From Sarcocystis neurona (lineage: Eukaryota; Apicomplexa; Conoidasida; Eucoccidiorida; Sarcocystidae): a stretch of 64,000 nucleotides of DNA. The stretch covers positions 612,856 to 676,855 of the forward strand of contig KL647305.1 in the NCBI GenBank assembly GCA_000727475.1, in the 5' to 3' direction. The position numbers and the translations under genes were made by a program. The notes under the pieces are model-generated. The model did no database searches, was not told the origin of the DNA, and worked only from the letters and a program-made list of their open reading frames with translations. Numbering within the stretch: the stretch's first letter is position 1; each line of letters starts with the position of its first letter. Shown here piece after piece: positions 35,301-49,300 of the stretch.

Positions 35301-38300
35301 GCCTACTGTGTGTGCACATGTGGTTGGAGTGGCGCTCAGCGACCGGCACATGCATCCCTTACTCCTGTGCATTTTTCGGATTTAGGCTCTTCAGGGCGGA
35401 GCTTCCGATGTCTCTGTAAAAGAATAGTTGCTGTCACCACCTTTGGTACTACCACTGCCACGGTATAAAATTTGGAGTACTGGGGAAGCATTCACACGTA
35501 GAGTCTTCGGTCCACAAATAACGGCATTCTGCTGCTGATGAGCTTTATAGACCAGAGTGCACGAGTACAGTGGAGCAGTTCTCGAAAACATGAGTAGTGG
35601 TGATAATCCCTCCCATACTGTGCGACTTCATGTGCGCTTCAGCCACAAACGCTCGAGTGCAAGCATCGAAGTGACGGTCACAAAGTAGACGGACCCCGGG
35701 AGACATGTAAGGAGTTTCCTAGACACGTGAAAATAGGAGCGGAAACCGCCGTGGGCCCAGTTTCATGTCCTGTCAGTTCCACCTCATCATGTTGCCGACA
35801 CGCGTGGAGAATGCTAAATTATTGACACCTTGCAATGTTTAAGCCAACCAATAGTACGCCTGATTGCAACCGTAAATTCCCACTCTTACACCTACACGAT
35901 TGCGCGTCCTTTTACGCGTGTATGCCACCGCTTCTTCAAAATGATTTTCTCGCGTTGACCCACACCTTGTCTTCGTCCACTCAGACGTTAGGTCAGCCGC
36001 GTCGCAAACTTCTCACACACAAACTCAGGTGGTACCGTGCAGTGCGTGCGGTGTTTCCCGGTTAGGCATTGAGAATGTGCACGGAACACGGACTCTAATG
36101 CAGTTTTTATAGGAGAGTAATGCACTGTCAGTGGATTACTTCGTTTAATACATGTAACCCACTGCGCACGTGTGCGCCAAGAAAACCGATAGCTCATATA
36201 TCCAGGATTTGTCCACGAGGGCATTCCTGTGAGAGTACAGGCGAGCAGGGACAGGTCTGAGCTGACGAGTGCTCCGCATCCTCTTCCCGTAAAAGAAGAA
36301 TTTCTTGCTGGAGCTGGGCAGGAATATCATTGTGACATGCGATATGGCTGCGTGAACTGGGTTGACTCGGTTAGTGCTCGCCTATGTCGGACGCAAGTGA
36401 TCATTCCATGGCTGAATGGAGTGTGACTCTTCGGGCGTGTACCTTCAACACCACCTACTGCGCAAAACATCTCTTCTGTCCTGTTTGATTCTGCAAGGTG
36501 GCGTGACTCACTGCTGCACATGTTTGCCTAGAGAAAGTGATAGGAGGACTGGGCACGAATATGCTTGCACATGTGAAATGTATGTGTGGATGCATCTCCG
36601 TGACGACGGTCCGATGAGGTCTCTGCAGAAGAGTCGCCTGGCAAAATTGCTCCACATTTGTGGTGTGTGGGCCTTTCCCTCAAAAGGTTTCTACGAGAGC
36701 TCCTATAGCAGTGAGTGAGGTATGTGTCTTGAACACAAGGCTAATACGTTAAGGAGGTGAGATGCGGGATCTTGCCTTTGTTTCGTGATGCACAAGAAGA
36801 CGCGACACATGTATGCAGACAAGACGCACACGAGGGTACGGGTAAAATCGAAAGAATAGTACAGGCTGATCTTTCGTTTTTTTAAAAAATCGAGACAAAT
36901 ACGGAATAAGCTTGCCACTTGATGGATCTGTCTGCAGCTATCCGAGTGACAACTGAGGCTGTGCACTGGGTAAGCCACGGCAGTAATTAGAGTTAACAGT
37001 AAATGGCATGCGCGTTGGGTGTGAGCGCTATATGTAAAGAAGTTCACCACAACTGTGTGGACTGGTAGTTCCAGGAGTGTGCTTCAAATATGCAGTGGTA
37101 GGATACGTTCAAAGTAGAAAGTGTTTTCGGTAGGACTCAATGCTTGCAGGAGTGTCGAGTAATGTCCATGCCAGTAGCCTCGCGATATATCCGCGTACGA
37201 AAACAAACGGCTTCACTAGACCTGTGAAAACCCGCCGTACACAAAAAGTGCGCATGACGACGGGAAAGTACGTTCGCGGTGCCCCCATGAGGATGCAGGC
37301 TGCCGAAGGCACGCCCGTAGATGTGCTGACACACGTACATACTTTTACACACATGTGCAGCGTACGTGGTGCCGTGGTGGGGAGGCAGGCTCCCGATGGC
37401 CTGCCCGTAAAGGTACTGACACTTATACATACGTCTACAAACATGTGTAATAAGTTGTATCTTTTTCAGTGCCGTAAAATTAAAATCGCACGATAGTGTA
37501 GTTGTTCCTTCTCCATGTACAAATAGATTTCAATGCCCACATCCACAGAGACCGCATAGAGCCATACACACGTATGCCACATTAATACGTATCAGGGAAG
37601 AAATGATGCGGTAGCACGTGAGAAGTGCGTCTGCTCTTTTCTGACGTCGCCACAGGAACAAGGAGCGTTACAGGTGTGTCGCTGCAGAACAACATAGTAG
37701 TAAACGACTTGTGTGCAATCCAGAATAGGCATTTATGACAAGGTAGCTATGGGCTTCGGGCTGCTTTCTCTCTTCGATATTGTTACAGACGCGTAACTAT
37801 TTTTTCGCCTCAGTAAGCCCCGAAGCGCCGCTGCAAATGTTATTGTGCTCTTATTCTCCAAACGCTGAGCCGTTTACGGTACAGACTTGTGCTGTGTAGC
37901 AGTTTGTCTCACGGATAACATAGTCATTCCCAGCTCACCCAACGTCAAGGGTGTTACACGTCTCAGTCACACTTATCTGGACGCAATCGTGTTCACCTAT
38001 TTGCGCTTGAACATGTGCGTCTCGTATGTAGAACTAGACACACGAATGCACGTTTATGTAGGATGTACCATTAGGGTCACACGGGCACGTATGTAACTTG
38101 TCTCTCCATCTGCACGTGAATGGCTAGTCTCCATACGGGCGTTCCACATTACATTTATCCACACATATCTGTTGCACGCAGTCTTTCAAACAATACTTCT
38201 TCAGGATGTTGTATTCTCTCGGCACCGGCGCGGACGTTCCACGGTCTGAAATCGATGGCGTCAACGATGCCAGACCTTGTATCACTCAAACAAAAGCCTA

Positions 38301-40331
38301 TACATGACTTTATATGAAGCGCTACAGACGTACATAAGGCACAAACGTCCTCCGATAGAGATGCATAGACAGGGAAACAGAAGACTGCACCACAATTATA
38401 CAATCAATTTGTTTTGTGCGCGATGGCCAGAATATGCAGAAAGCGTTCCATGCAGACCACCAGTGACTGATAGGCAGCAACGAGACGCACGTGTGACCAT
38501 GCCTTCCATTCCTACTGTGTGCCCTAGTAGACCGACCGATGCACAAGCTGGTTTACACCTTATTCCGAACACGTGTGAACACTCTGATCACTCCCGACCA
38601 TGGAAAAGTGTCAGTGTCTTCTTCAGGCGCATCAGCAACGTTCCGAACGCACCGCCGGAAAAGAACTACGGTCACTGTGCACTTCCTGTGATATCATACG
38701 TTTTCTACGCAATTCCCACAACCGGCCACCTGTGTGCACAAGGATGTCTGTAAAGGTTAACGCACAAGACTTTTACGTAGGCACTGATGCAGATGCAGAT
38801 ATACCAGTTCTGTATCAGGTATACCTATGTGCTTCCGTGATGCTTGTTTCAGCCGGCTGATGCCTACTTTACGTAAAATATGCATATAGACACAGATACA
38901 AATACACATGAGTATAGACATTTACATCCTTGTGTATAAAATGGATACACGAAGGGTGGTACGTCTCCTTGAAAACGTGTGAAATTTGATGGGAGGTAAA
39001 GTATATCAAGTATACGTGACGCAGATTTCTACACAAACGGCCAAGGAAGCTTTCGTAGACACGTGGCAAAACTGGCTACACATGAAGACACAGCCGGCTC
39101 TTCCTGCTGGTGCTCTAGAACGGCTCGGGTATTTATCGGCTGCAGAGGCAGCCTTCTTCTCTGCTGCTCCGCCTGCAGCTCGAATCTCCTGCTGTCGCCG
39201 CGCTGCAGCTACCCCAGTTGCCAGCGCTGCGGCTGGTACACTGCTGCTGCTTTTCATGCCACTTGCTCCTGCCCAACAAGTCTATTTTCTGAGTACCTCT
39301 GTGCTGCTGCTGTTCCGTTGGTGCAGCTTCTGTGATCTTCGGGCAGCAGCCTTTCTGCACCACCGTCCCTCCTCCAGTAGCTGACTGCGCCTCCTGCTGC
39401 ACCTCCAGTGCCGCTCCACCTCTTCTTCCACCGCCCCTTCCTTCGCTGCAGCTGGCGTTTCTCTAGTAGCTCAGTTCTTCAGTTGCTGTTGCTGATACAC
39501 CGTCTCTCTTTTGCTGCTGCAGCTGCAACGTCGCTTGTCTACTGCTGCGTTTGCTACTGTCTACGGATTTTTAATGCTTAGCTTGTGGGCGTGCAGCAGA
39601 AACAGCGGTTGCTGCTGCGGAAACAAGACGACCCAGTGAAGGCAGCGGCAGCAGCACTGAGGACGCAACTGAGAGCGGCGTACGAGCAGCGGCGAAAGTG
39701 GGAGAAAACCAATCCGCTAACGACTCTGCGAATTCACCTAATGCATTGCATACGAAGAGTGTCAGCCGTTTCTGTTTCTTCTTTGCTGTCTCTTCCCAGT
39801 GCTTGTTTCCCACCTGCGATCACTGTTCAGTCCTCCTCGGTTTCATCCGCTCTAGCGGCTGCTGTGTGACACCCGCTGTAAATATGGGTGCACCTGCGCG
39901 TCTTAGCAAGTGTAACCATCTCTCCATCTGTTTCGTTCTCCTTCTCTTCACACGTAAGTCTATACACACTGCTAAATTCCTTTATCTGCTACTCACGTTG
40001 CTGCTGCCGCTGCAACACAAGCAGCCTCCACCTGCGGGTACCGCTAGAAGGACTTCTAGTGGCTGCTTCTTCTTTGACTAGAGTACGCATGTGCTTCTCG
40101 TTGTAGGTGGTTCTAGACCAGCACCACACGTCTCTTCATCCGCAGCCTCTACGTCCTCTTGCTGGTTCTGCTGTTGCTGCGACGTGGTCTGACGCTGCGC
40201 CTGCTATCCCGGCTCCTGCTCTCCCTGCTGCTTAACCTCCGTTCTCGCTCCGCTGTTATCATCGCTGCTGCAGCTCCAGTGGTACTGGGGAGGACATCTG
40301 TAATCCGCTGCTGCTGGGGCCCCCCTCCTCC
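32396..40331. other. Eight kilobases without a recognised gene
   Basis: Open frames are under 200 codons and overlap. The longest is minus 34604-35188, with no motif. A 90-bp duplication lies at 37.27-37.45 kb. From about 39.1 to 40.3 kb the DNA becomes rich in CTG/CAG triplets, which keep frames open on both strands. One plus-strand piece, 39585-39760, reads LLLRKQDDPVKAAAAALRTQ and then RRKWEKTNP, and could be coding, but it has no identified partner. The ENR 3' untranslated region lies at the right end. Confidence 0.35.
37268..37447. repeat. 90-bp imperfect tandem duplication
   Basis: The copies beginning at ggtgcccccatga (37278) and ggtgccgtggtgg (37368) share the pattern caggct-c-ga-ggc-cgcccgta and the tail ctgacac...catac. 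The period is 90 bp (30 codons). The surrounding plus frame (37140-37496) is open but not recognisable. Confidence 0.7.
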
Positions 40332-43300
40332 CTAGCTGGTTAACTGCTGCGCTTGCGGTAGGGAGCGCGAGTCTACAGCTTGGCCCATGGCGTGCAGACC
40401 GTTGTCCACGTAAAGAGTCACTCCCGTAACAGCGCGCGCCATCGGAGAAAGCAGGAACAGTGCTGCTGCTGCCACGTCGTTGCTGTGAAGGTGCTGCAGG
40501 CAATGCAAACGGGTAACACAAAACAAACGGAAGGGATAACTTACGTGTAGTCCACATAGACACACCCTTATTCGTCTAAGATATCGTGGTCTTGGGCTGT
40601 GTCCAGATATCTGTCGCTGTTGTGATGCTGCTCCAGTCACTACCTCATCTGTCGTTGTAGCTGTTTGGCTGTAAATCCGTTCTGCTTGAGCGATTTTAGT
40701 GCCTCTTACCCTTCTGAGGGGCGCGTTATTAAGCGAGTATTCTACTGCGTAATCAATAAATCTTTCTCCACCTTTGCCTATGGCTTGAGCAGCTCTGCTG
40801 CGAAGCGGGCCTGCGCTGATTGCGTTTACTCGAAGCCCGAAGCGTTGCCCCGCCTCCCACGCCAGCGTACGCGTATCCGACTCAAGCGCTGCCTTCGCGC
40901 TGCTCATCCCACCTCCGTAGCCTGCCGCGCGGCAGCAGCAGCACGAATAACAACAGCAGCAGCAATAGCAGCACTCGCAGTGGTGACACCCGGACGGCAG
41001 TAGCACTGGTGGTGACCCCAGCACCAACAGCAACGACAGCAGCACTCGAAGAGCAGCGGTAGCAGCTACAACATCAGCAACAATAGCGGCGGCAGCTATA
41101 GCGGAAGCAACACTTTTAGCACTAGAACAACCAGCAATGTAGCCGGATATGGGCATGACAGCACGGGAAACGAGGCAGACGCAACATAGCAGAACCAGTC
41201 GCGCCAGTGCTGCAGAACTGCAGAGCAAGAGCAGCAGGCGAGCAGGATGGACACCCATGGCTGCATCTATACTCCTGCAGGGTCAGCAGTAGAAGCGCAG
41301 GGCACGGCGGAGGGGACCAGCAGCAGATTAGCAACACAAGTGCAACAAAAGCGACGAAAATGTAGCACAACTCGGCGCATCGGTCATAAAAAGCGTATAC
41401 TATCAATCTTCGCGAAAGAGTTGACAGCCGCTTCGTAGACATGTGCTTGTGTCTCTCCTCCGTCTAAGCAGACACATATATGTACACACATATATATGAC
41501 CAATCTGCTTATTTACATGTGTACGCATAGATAGAAGCTATTCATTGGCAAAAAAAGGAACGAATCTACATCTACGTACACGGATTCTTCAAACTTTAAA
41601 ACTGGTAATATTCGTTACTTACGGTCTATCCTGACATGTCTGTGCCTAGCGAAGTAGTGACCACACCGGCAGAGAACCACCTATACCTATATGAAGGTAT
41701 GCGTGCATGTGTGCATATGAAGATATGTATGTACGGGAATATATATATATGTATATATATGCGCGTATCTGTGCTCGTTTGCCCTCATCTACGTAGATCC
41801 ATCCGAATACATATCAATACGAATATGTATATGTATTATAGAGACGCTGCACATACATTTCAGCACGTGGCTGACACGTGCACTGCGCTTCAAAGGCGCA
41901 GTCCCTGGGCAAGTCTGCTCCCAGATATAGAGAGCAAACCGCATAAACACGCAGATGTGTGTAGAAGTGGATATCTACGCGCGCGATAAAGATGGACAGG
42001 TGAACACATGTAGACGTATATATCTATATCGGTAGCCGTACACCTAAATTTGCCCTCTGCAGAATTATTTACGCCTAGCCAAGCACGGGTCGATAGACGA
42101 CCACACACACGAAAACAGTTGCAGAGAAGTGGTCACGAAAGGGATTATTTGTCGTGTTCGCTGCCTCCTACTGCTCCTCCGCGGGTAGCGGCACATGGAG
42201 GACTCTCCAGGGCGGTCGCAGTAGTCAAAGCCGTCCACGAGATGCATCGAAAACTATACAGTTTTCTTTCTTAGTCTATTTGGAAGGGCGCAAAAGGGGA
42301 GAGAAGTCAGGAAACTGAATATGCGCAAATATATATACGTATATATGTGTTACACCATCGTCGAGTGTACGCATATATATATATATATCTCTGTGTACAC
42401 AGAAACTCGAGCGTTTTCACTTGTCCTGTTTCCCCAGCACCACAAACACACACACGTACGCCTACACGCGCACAAAACTACGTTTGTGGCAGGAGTGCTT
42501 CAGTCCTTGGACTGCTCTTGTTGTCGCAGAAGGAGACATACGTGCAGCTCACAACGTCGAGAGGCTCTGCGGCAGTGCTTACCCCCTTGCGTAGTGAAGA
42601 CGAAGTATGTATTAATTGCCCACTTTAATACGCACGTGCACGCGGCACACACAGAAGCAGCAACATGAGCGCAGCAAGCACTAGGCCCTTCGCAGACGAT
42701 CCTCCCCATCTACACGACATACGTACTTATTGTTGTCTACCAACACGTACATCTGCATATCTATATATATACATATGCACGTACGTATATACATGCACAC
42801 ATACCTACATATATATATATATACGTTTACATATACGGTCCCCCTAGCCACAGGACTGCTCGGATTACCGTCAATCTACGTGCACGCCTGCAGTGGGTCT
42901 AGACGCAAGAAGCAGGGAGATATGTCAGGAGGCATTTTCCAGGTATCCATGTAAATTAAAATTCGTGCCCGTCTTCCCCTCACATGGGTTTTCTGATGCT
43001 CTAGAGGTGCACTCCAAGTCACTCGCACGAATATGTCGATTTACACATGTGTGCCCACGTATTGGCGTTTATACGCCCGCATGGATAGATGTGCGCGTAC
43101 CAGCGCCTTTCTACATAATAGGGACACACGTCCTTCTACACGTCCCTGTGTACCGTAAAAATGCGCAGCATCCACATTCCAACGCCTGTGTACACACGCC
43201 TTCGACACTATCGTCTATACATACGCACGTCTACACTAGTCTGCTCGTATATGTAGATGCCTATGCAGAAGCACATACATATATATATATATATATATGT

Positions 43301-46300
43301 ATATGTATACGCGTCTATGCACGTCGGCCCACACAAGCGTAACCGTCCACGCGTATATATACACATATATATGCCCACGTAAGCAAACACTTGTAACTAG
43401 ATTACGCGTGTAAACGTCTACAAATGTAAATGAATCAACCATGCAGACGCGTGGTCCTCTCTATAGAGGTCCCCGCCATAGGGCAGACATACGCCTGTCT
43501 GTTCTATACACAAGCACATACGAGGAGGACGTGCTCCGGTCTGCACGCCGCTGCGCAGCAGAGTCTCACCAGGAACAACCCTTTCGCCGGCTATATACGA
43601 GAGAGTAAGCGCACTCCCTCCTGGCTTCATCAGCGGGGCGAAGTGTTGCAACAGGGAAACCATTGAATACGAGCTGTTGCTCACAGCAGCAAGGTAGCCT
43701 TTCCTGGACGTCTTCAGCAGCGGATTCGCCACCTGCATACGAGCAGCGACAGTATCAAGACAGGCAGTCCAAGGGATTCAGATAGCGATGACATCCAGTT
43801 TGAGAACGGCAGCAAGAGCAGCAGCAGTCACCGCAGCAGCAGCAGCGGCGGCAGCAGTAACAGCAGCAGTATACACGAGCCAGCGTCGAAGCATATCAGC
43901 AGCGTGCCAGCCGGGAGTGGAATGACGGCAGCAAGAGACGTAGCAGGGTCCACTGCTGCAGCAGTGACAGCAGTGGCAGCAACAGGAGCGGCCGCGACAG
44001 CAGCAGCAGCACCACGAGTAAGAGTACCGCTGGCAGCAATAGAATCTGTAGAAACAATGCCGACGGCACGGCACTACCAACAGCTGCAGCCACAGCGGCA
44101 GGTATGATGACAACGCGGGCTGCGACAGAAGCAGCAGCAGCAGCATCAGCAGAAGCAGCAGTGACAGCATCCCCCGAGGAGGGCCAGCAGTCGCACGGCG
44201 GAGAGCTCTCACAGACAAACTTCAGCAGCGGCAGTGGAATGCAGTCGTATGGGTGACATACCAGCAGGAGAACTAACAAGAGAACCGTCGGCACGGGCGA
44301 TCCCATGCTCATCGGTTCGCAGGCTGGTCTTCCCAGACTTCAACGAGACACAAGGAAGGAGAATGCACGAGAGAAGAACGAAAAGCAGGAACACAGGAAT
44401 CTGTTGCACGACGTCTACAACCAGCAGCAACGCAGAAGCAGCAGCAGCAGCAAGAAGGACGGTTTTGTTCTTTCGGAAGTACAGGACCTCTTCAGAAGTG
44501 CAAAACGTAGTGTGTCCGGACATATCATCACACATAGACAAACGTCGATATAACCGTCTGCAAACGCGCACGTGTATCACAGCTACACACAAATCTGTAT
44601 ATACGTGTGTGCACTTGCGCATCGGTATGCACCCCCTACGCATGCAGGTTGAACAACGAGTCTATTTCTTCACGTTCATCGGTGCTAGATATAGGTGTAT
44701 ACGAAGGAACGGGGGAAGCCACCCGCGGCATGCACGCACGCGCTTGTACGCCCACTCAAATACCTCCATATGATCAGACAGGCATGTGCCCACATGACGT
44801 GCGTACTACTCAAACACGTAAATAGGTATGTCCACGTCTACAGTGCGCGTCCAGATAATTATGTCCGCCGTGTGTGGCCTCGGCCAGATACACGTGGGCG
44901 CACCTGTACCCTCTGCCTATCCGCTCACGTAGTTCTACACGTCGTCTTACAGTGGGAAGGGGTATCATCAGACGAGCGCGTGTAATACGGGGCACGGAGG
45001 CCAACGCACACGCCTGCGTGTTCGTCTCAGTGGAGTGGGTCAGTAGAAAGCTTCTTAAGAGAGGACAGCGCACAGAGGAATGAGAGAGCCGGTAGGTGTA
45101 CGTACACAGCGTGGCAAAGGCTGACGAGCGAGGCCCCGAAGTTCATGAATTTCCGTGTATGTATTTCCTGTGCAGACGCCTTTTTTGTGTGTTTTTGTAA
45201 ATCTCACTATCATCTTGCCTATGGTTTTGTCCACGTCAACACGCGTGCAAAGGGAGGCGCACGTACTAGGACCTGTTTTAGCAGGTCGACAACACGACAA
45301 CCGTATGAGCAAGTGCATAGCAACACACGAACGAACTTACCCTCCCCCACACATTTGTATTCTCAAGTATATGGAAGGATAAATCTCGTCCCGAAGGGCC
45401 GCGTGTGTGGAGCAAAGGGAAAACTTCCTTCTGTAAGGCCCCGCGAGGACGTGTAACTCAAACGCTGCGAAGGTGTACCAAGAAGCCACCTTCGACGGAA
45501 AGCAGCCCTTTGCCGTTCTAACAGCACGAGTCTGTATACGCTTCTACAGGTATATGACACGAATAACAACACGCGCGTATATATATATATATATATGTAT
45601 ACAGATACACAGAGTATCTGTCGGTTCTACATATAGGTGACATGCATATATATATATACATACAGACATACATACACTAACCATCTGTAGGGCCGCTTGT
45701 GTGTGCAGAGAGAGTGTATTTGTATAGCTACGAATACAGAGCGGTCAGGCCGCACACGCGTACAAAGAGCGAGACAGGGTCGCGCACGTGCCCTACATCC
45801 ACGCATAGACGTGGGTCGCTGAAGTATACGAACGTAGAGGAACACGCGAAGAGGCCCCACCATCACCGTCTCTATACCGGGTATCACTTAGAGAGGTGCA
45901 GTCTTACATAAATCTGTGCACCTCCCCGTGTATGTACGTATACAGAGATGTGTGTAGTAGGATCTATGCAAACGGTTCTGTACAGGTATACGTTTTTATA
46001 AATACGGCTATGACAGGGTGTCTTCGTGATTTGAACGGCCATCTCCATGTGGAATTGCCCGCCTTTGGCAGTTGTGCAAGGGCTGAAAAAAGGTGCACGC
46101 CGCAGCAGATCGGCACCAGGCTGCAAAGACGCAGGGAGGGTGCGGACGTACCTCTGGACCGTTGGCAAGGGAATGCACCAGAATATCGATGCCGCCAAGA
46201 TCCTTCTTAACCTTCTCGGCCACTTCAGAAATTGTAAAGCCGTCCACTCCTGCATATCTTTTATTTTCCTTCACCTGCGCGCGCGAAACACCCGACGCAA

Positions 46301-49300
46301 GAAGAAGCAGCAACGGGAAGCCGCGTTCCTGGGAGCGCACCGCCATACCTACGGGCCTCGCCGTCGAGTGTACGTACACCGCGGCCGTCCACGTCGTCCC
46401 GCTTGAGACGCTCCCCCCCAAGTTCAGCGCGGAAACGTATAGCACACACGTCTCTGTACTACCGGATACAAAGGAAGGTCTATTATACGAGATTACTTAT
46501 ACAGGACAGGCGAACATAAGGACTCGAAGAAAAAAGTGAACGAAGAGGGAGACTTCTTCACCAGAGGAGGGCGTTAGCCGCCTGCGCCACACAAAAGTCA
46601 AAGAGACTTGGGAAAGACATACGTGTTTACACATGGGGTATTGAAGACCCATGCACACATATATATATAAAGATCTATCGTATGCTGTATGCACACGCAC
46701 ATATACATGTATAGATGAAGAGAGAGGCTAAGGCACCGCGTCTTCGAGGCAAAGAAGCGTCGTGCAGCACATGCGAGCAACTCGACGTGTACCTCTGTGG
46801 CTCTCAGGACTGACTGTCACATAATAACAAACTGATGCACATATGCAAAAACCTACACACACACATACACACACTTAACTCCATACCGATCCTATACGTA
46901 CCTGTATATGTATACAAGTATATGTAGACATATGCACACAAACATGTATATAGATATATACGTACATATCGACATATCCATACGTATGTATACACAGGCG
47001 TGCACACACGCTTACACATGTGGAGACACACTACGCTGGCAGAAGCTTGCGTCGACTGCAGAGAGAATAGCAACAGTGCGTGCTGAACGTGTTCCTTCTC
47101 CTCATTCTCTCCTTTTTCCCCCTCTTTTTTGTGTTTCTACTTCCTGTGCACGTCTGCAGCAGCCTGCTTGCGTCAGCGTCACGCAGACGGGCTCCGAGCA
47201 AATGGACGTGGCTGTTTTTGTTCGCCGGTGGGAGATAGAGACGCGTTTCAAGAACTAGCCAAATGCAGACGACTCTGCCCGGTAAATCCGAGAAAAGTTT
47301 GCGTCAAGCGCTACCCACACACGGACGACCCTTTCCCGTAGTTCCTGAGGAAAGGTGGCTTGACGGACCGGACAAAGATGGACTATTCTTCTGCATGAAA
47401 CGCGGTGCACTTGGGACAGGCGTTTCTCGAACAAAGCGACGCGTCTGACAGAGGGACCAAAAGATGAATAGAATTACATTTACGTGTAAATCCATACTGC
47501 GTGTATACTTGTAAACATACGTGTAGATATTTGTATAGAGTTATATATATACACACACAAAGGTACAACAGGAGTGACTCAAGAGGACTTCAGGCTATAC
47601 ACATGCAAGTACTTACGCATTCACATATGTGTATATATATACGTACACCCACCTACCCACACGGACGCAGACACAACAGCAGTCGTTCAAGAGTACACCA
47701 GACTACGTACACTCGTTTACTCACTTATCCACATATATATATATATTCATGTTGCTCCTGTTGCGAGTTGCACCCCTTTTATTGCTGCAGCTGCTGTCGC
47801 AGCTGCTTCGTTGCAGGGGAAAACGCAGGTCGGCTGGGTCATTCAGAGTGACAACTAGCAACCTATACACACATATACGACTTCCCACAAAGACACCTAC
47901 ATAAATGTATGTACGTGTATAGGCGTGTATGTCCGTGTTCGCTTATGTATATCTGCATAGACTTACGTGTCTGTTTGTACCTTTATACTGCGATGACGAG
48001 CTCTAGTATGTGTGTGTATTCTGGGTTAGTTCCCTGGGAGATAGAGACTCGAACGTGCGTATATTCGCTTTTATATGTGCATATATTCACTTCTATACGG
48101 CCAGATACGTTCGCGCGTTCCTACGTATACTCCCCGTTGCATAAGTTTTGTTACGCCGTGTTTGTGTCTGCTGCACCAGTTTCTCTTCCTTGCTGCGCAA
48201 ACTAGCACCAGTGGGGAGCTCCGAGTAGTATCTTCAGTAGTAGTTTCTGCGCAGCAGCTCGAGGAGCCCTACTATACCCAGCCTCGTCTGATACGCCTGC
48301 TGGGCAGCAGCATCAGCACCAGCAGGAGCGGCGGCAGGTTTATACTCTTCTCAACCGCAGCAGGATGGTCACTAACGTTTTCAGCAACAGCAACGCGATG
48401 ATTCTTCGTCGTCTCCCCCGTTGGCCCCACCCTTAGCAGCAGCAGGAGCAGCAGCAAGAAGACGCTTGTATATGTTGTGGAAGATTGGGTAGCAGCCGAG
48501 CGTTGGCAGCGTCAGCGGCTGCGGCCACAGCAGCAGGAGCAGCAGCAAGACGGCAGCAGAAGAGTTGTTTGTTGTAACGTACGTCTTGGGGGACGTCTTC
48601 AGGTGTGTCGAAGGCAGCATCCAGAGCATAAATTTTTTGAAACTGAAGAAGTGACTGGTCGGGCAAGACTCTGTCTGCATCAAACTTCCCGTTTTCAAGA
48701 GATTTCGTGAAGAGGGAAAGAACCGGAGGCCACGTTCCCACCGCCACACGCGCCCCTGCCGCTGCCAGTTCTCGTGCGACTGCCCACCCGTACCCGTTGC
48801 TGTCTCCCACGCCTGCGCCATCGGAGACACGAGACCGGACAAGAGAGACGGCAAAAGCAGAAACTGGGAAGGAAGAACAAGACATGGCAGAACACACGCG
48901 GAAAGACGAAGAGACACAACAAGGCGCGCGGGCGTAGGGGGAAAAGGACGAGAACAACGTTTCCAAGAGCAGACGCAAATACAAGCAGATCAGGACGCCG
49001 ACAAGCATTCAACAAAAGAAGAACATAGAGACGGAGAGAAAGAGAACGAAGAAAAATGCAGAGACGGCGGGAGAGAGCGGAAGAGAGATGGGTGGCCTCT
49101 GGGAAGAGAAGTGGAGGCTGGAAGGAGGAAAGCGGCGGCACAGCAAAGAGAAAGACGAAGACTCGGGAGAAGACAGCAGTCGACGGAAGCGAACCTCACC
49201 GGCGGGAACGAACAAGAACAGACACACGGCGGGACACGCGAGGAAAAGAAGAGGAGGAAAACAACAAAGGCGAGAGAGGAAAACAAGGGGAATAGAAAGA

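Noticed and set aside
43778..44312. Leu/Ala/Val-rich minus frames that look like membrane proteins
   Set aside because: CTG/GCA repeats give Leu/Ala/Cys frames in every phase. The region is bounded by proven ENR exons on the same strand.
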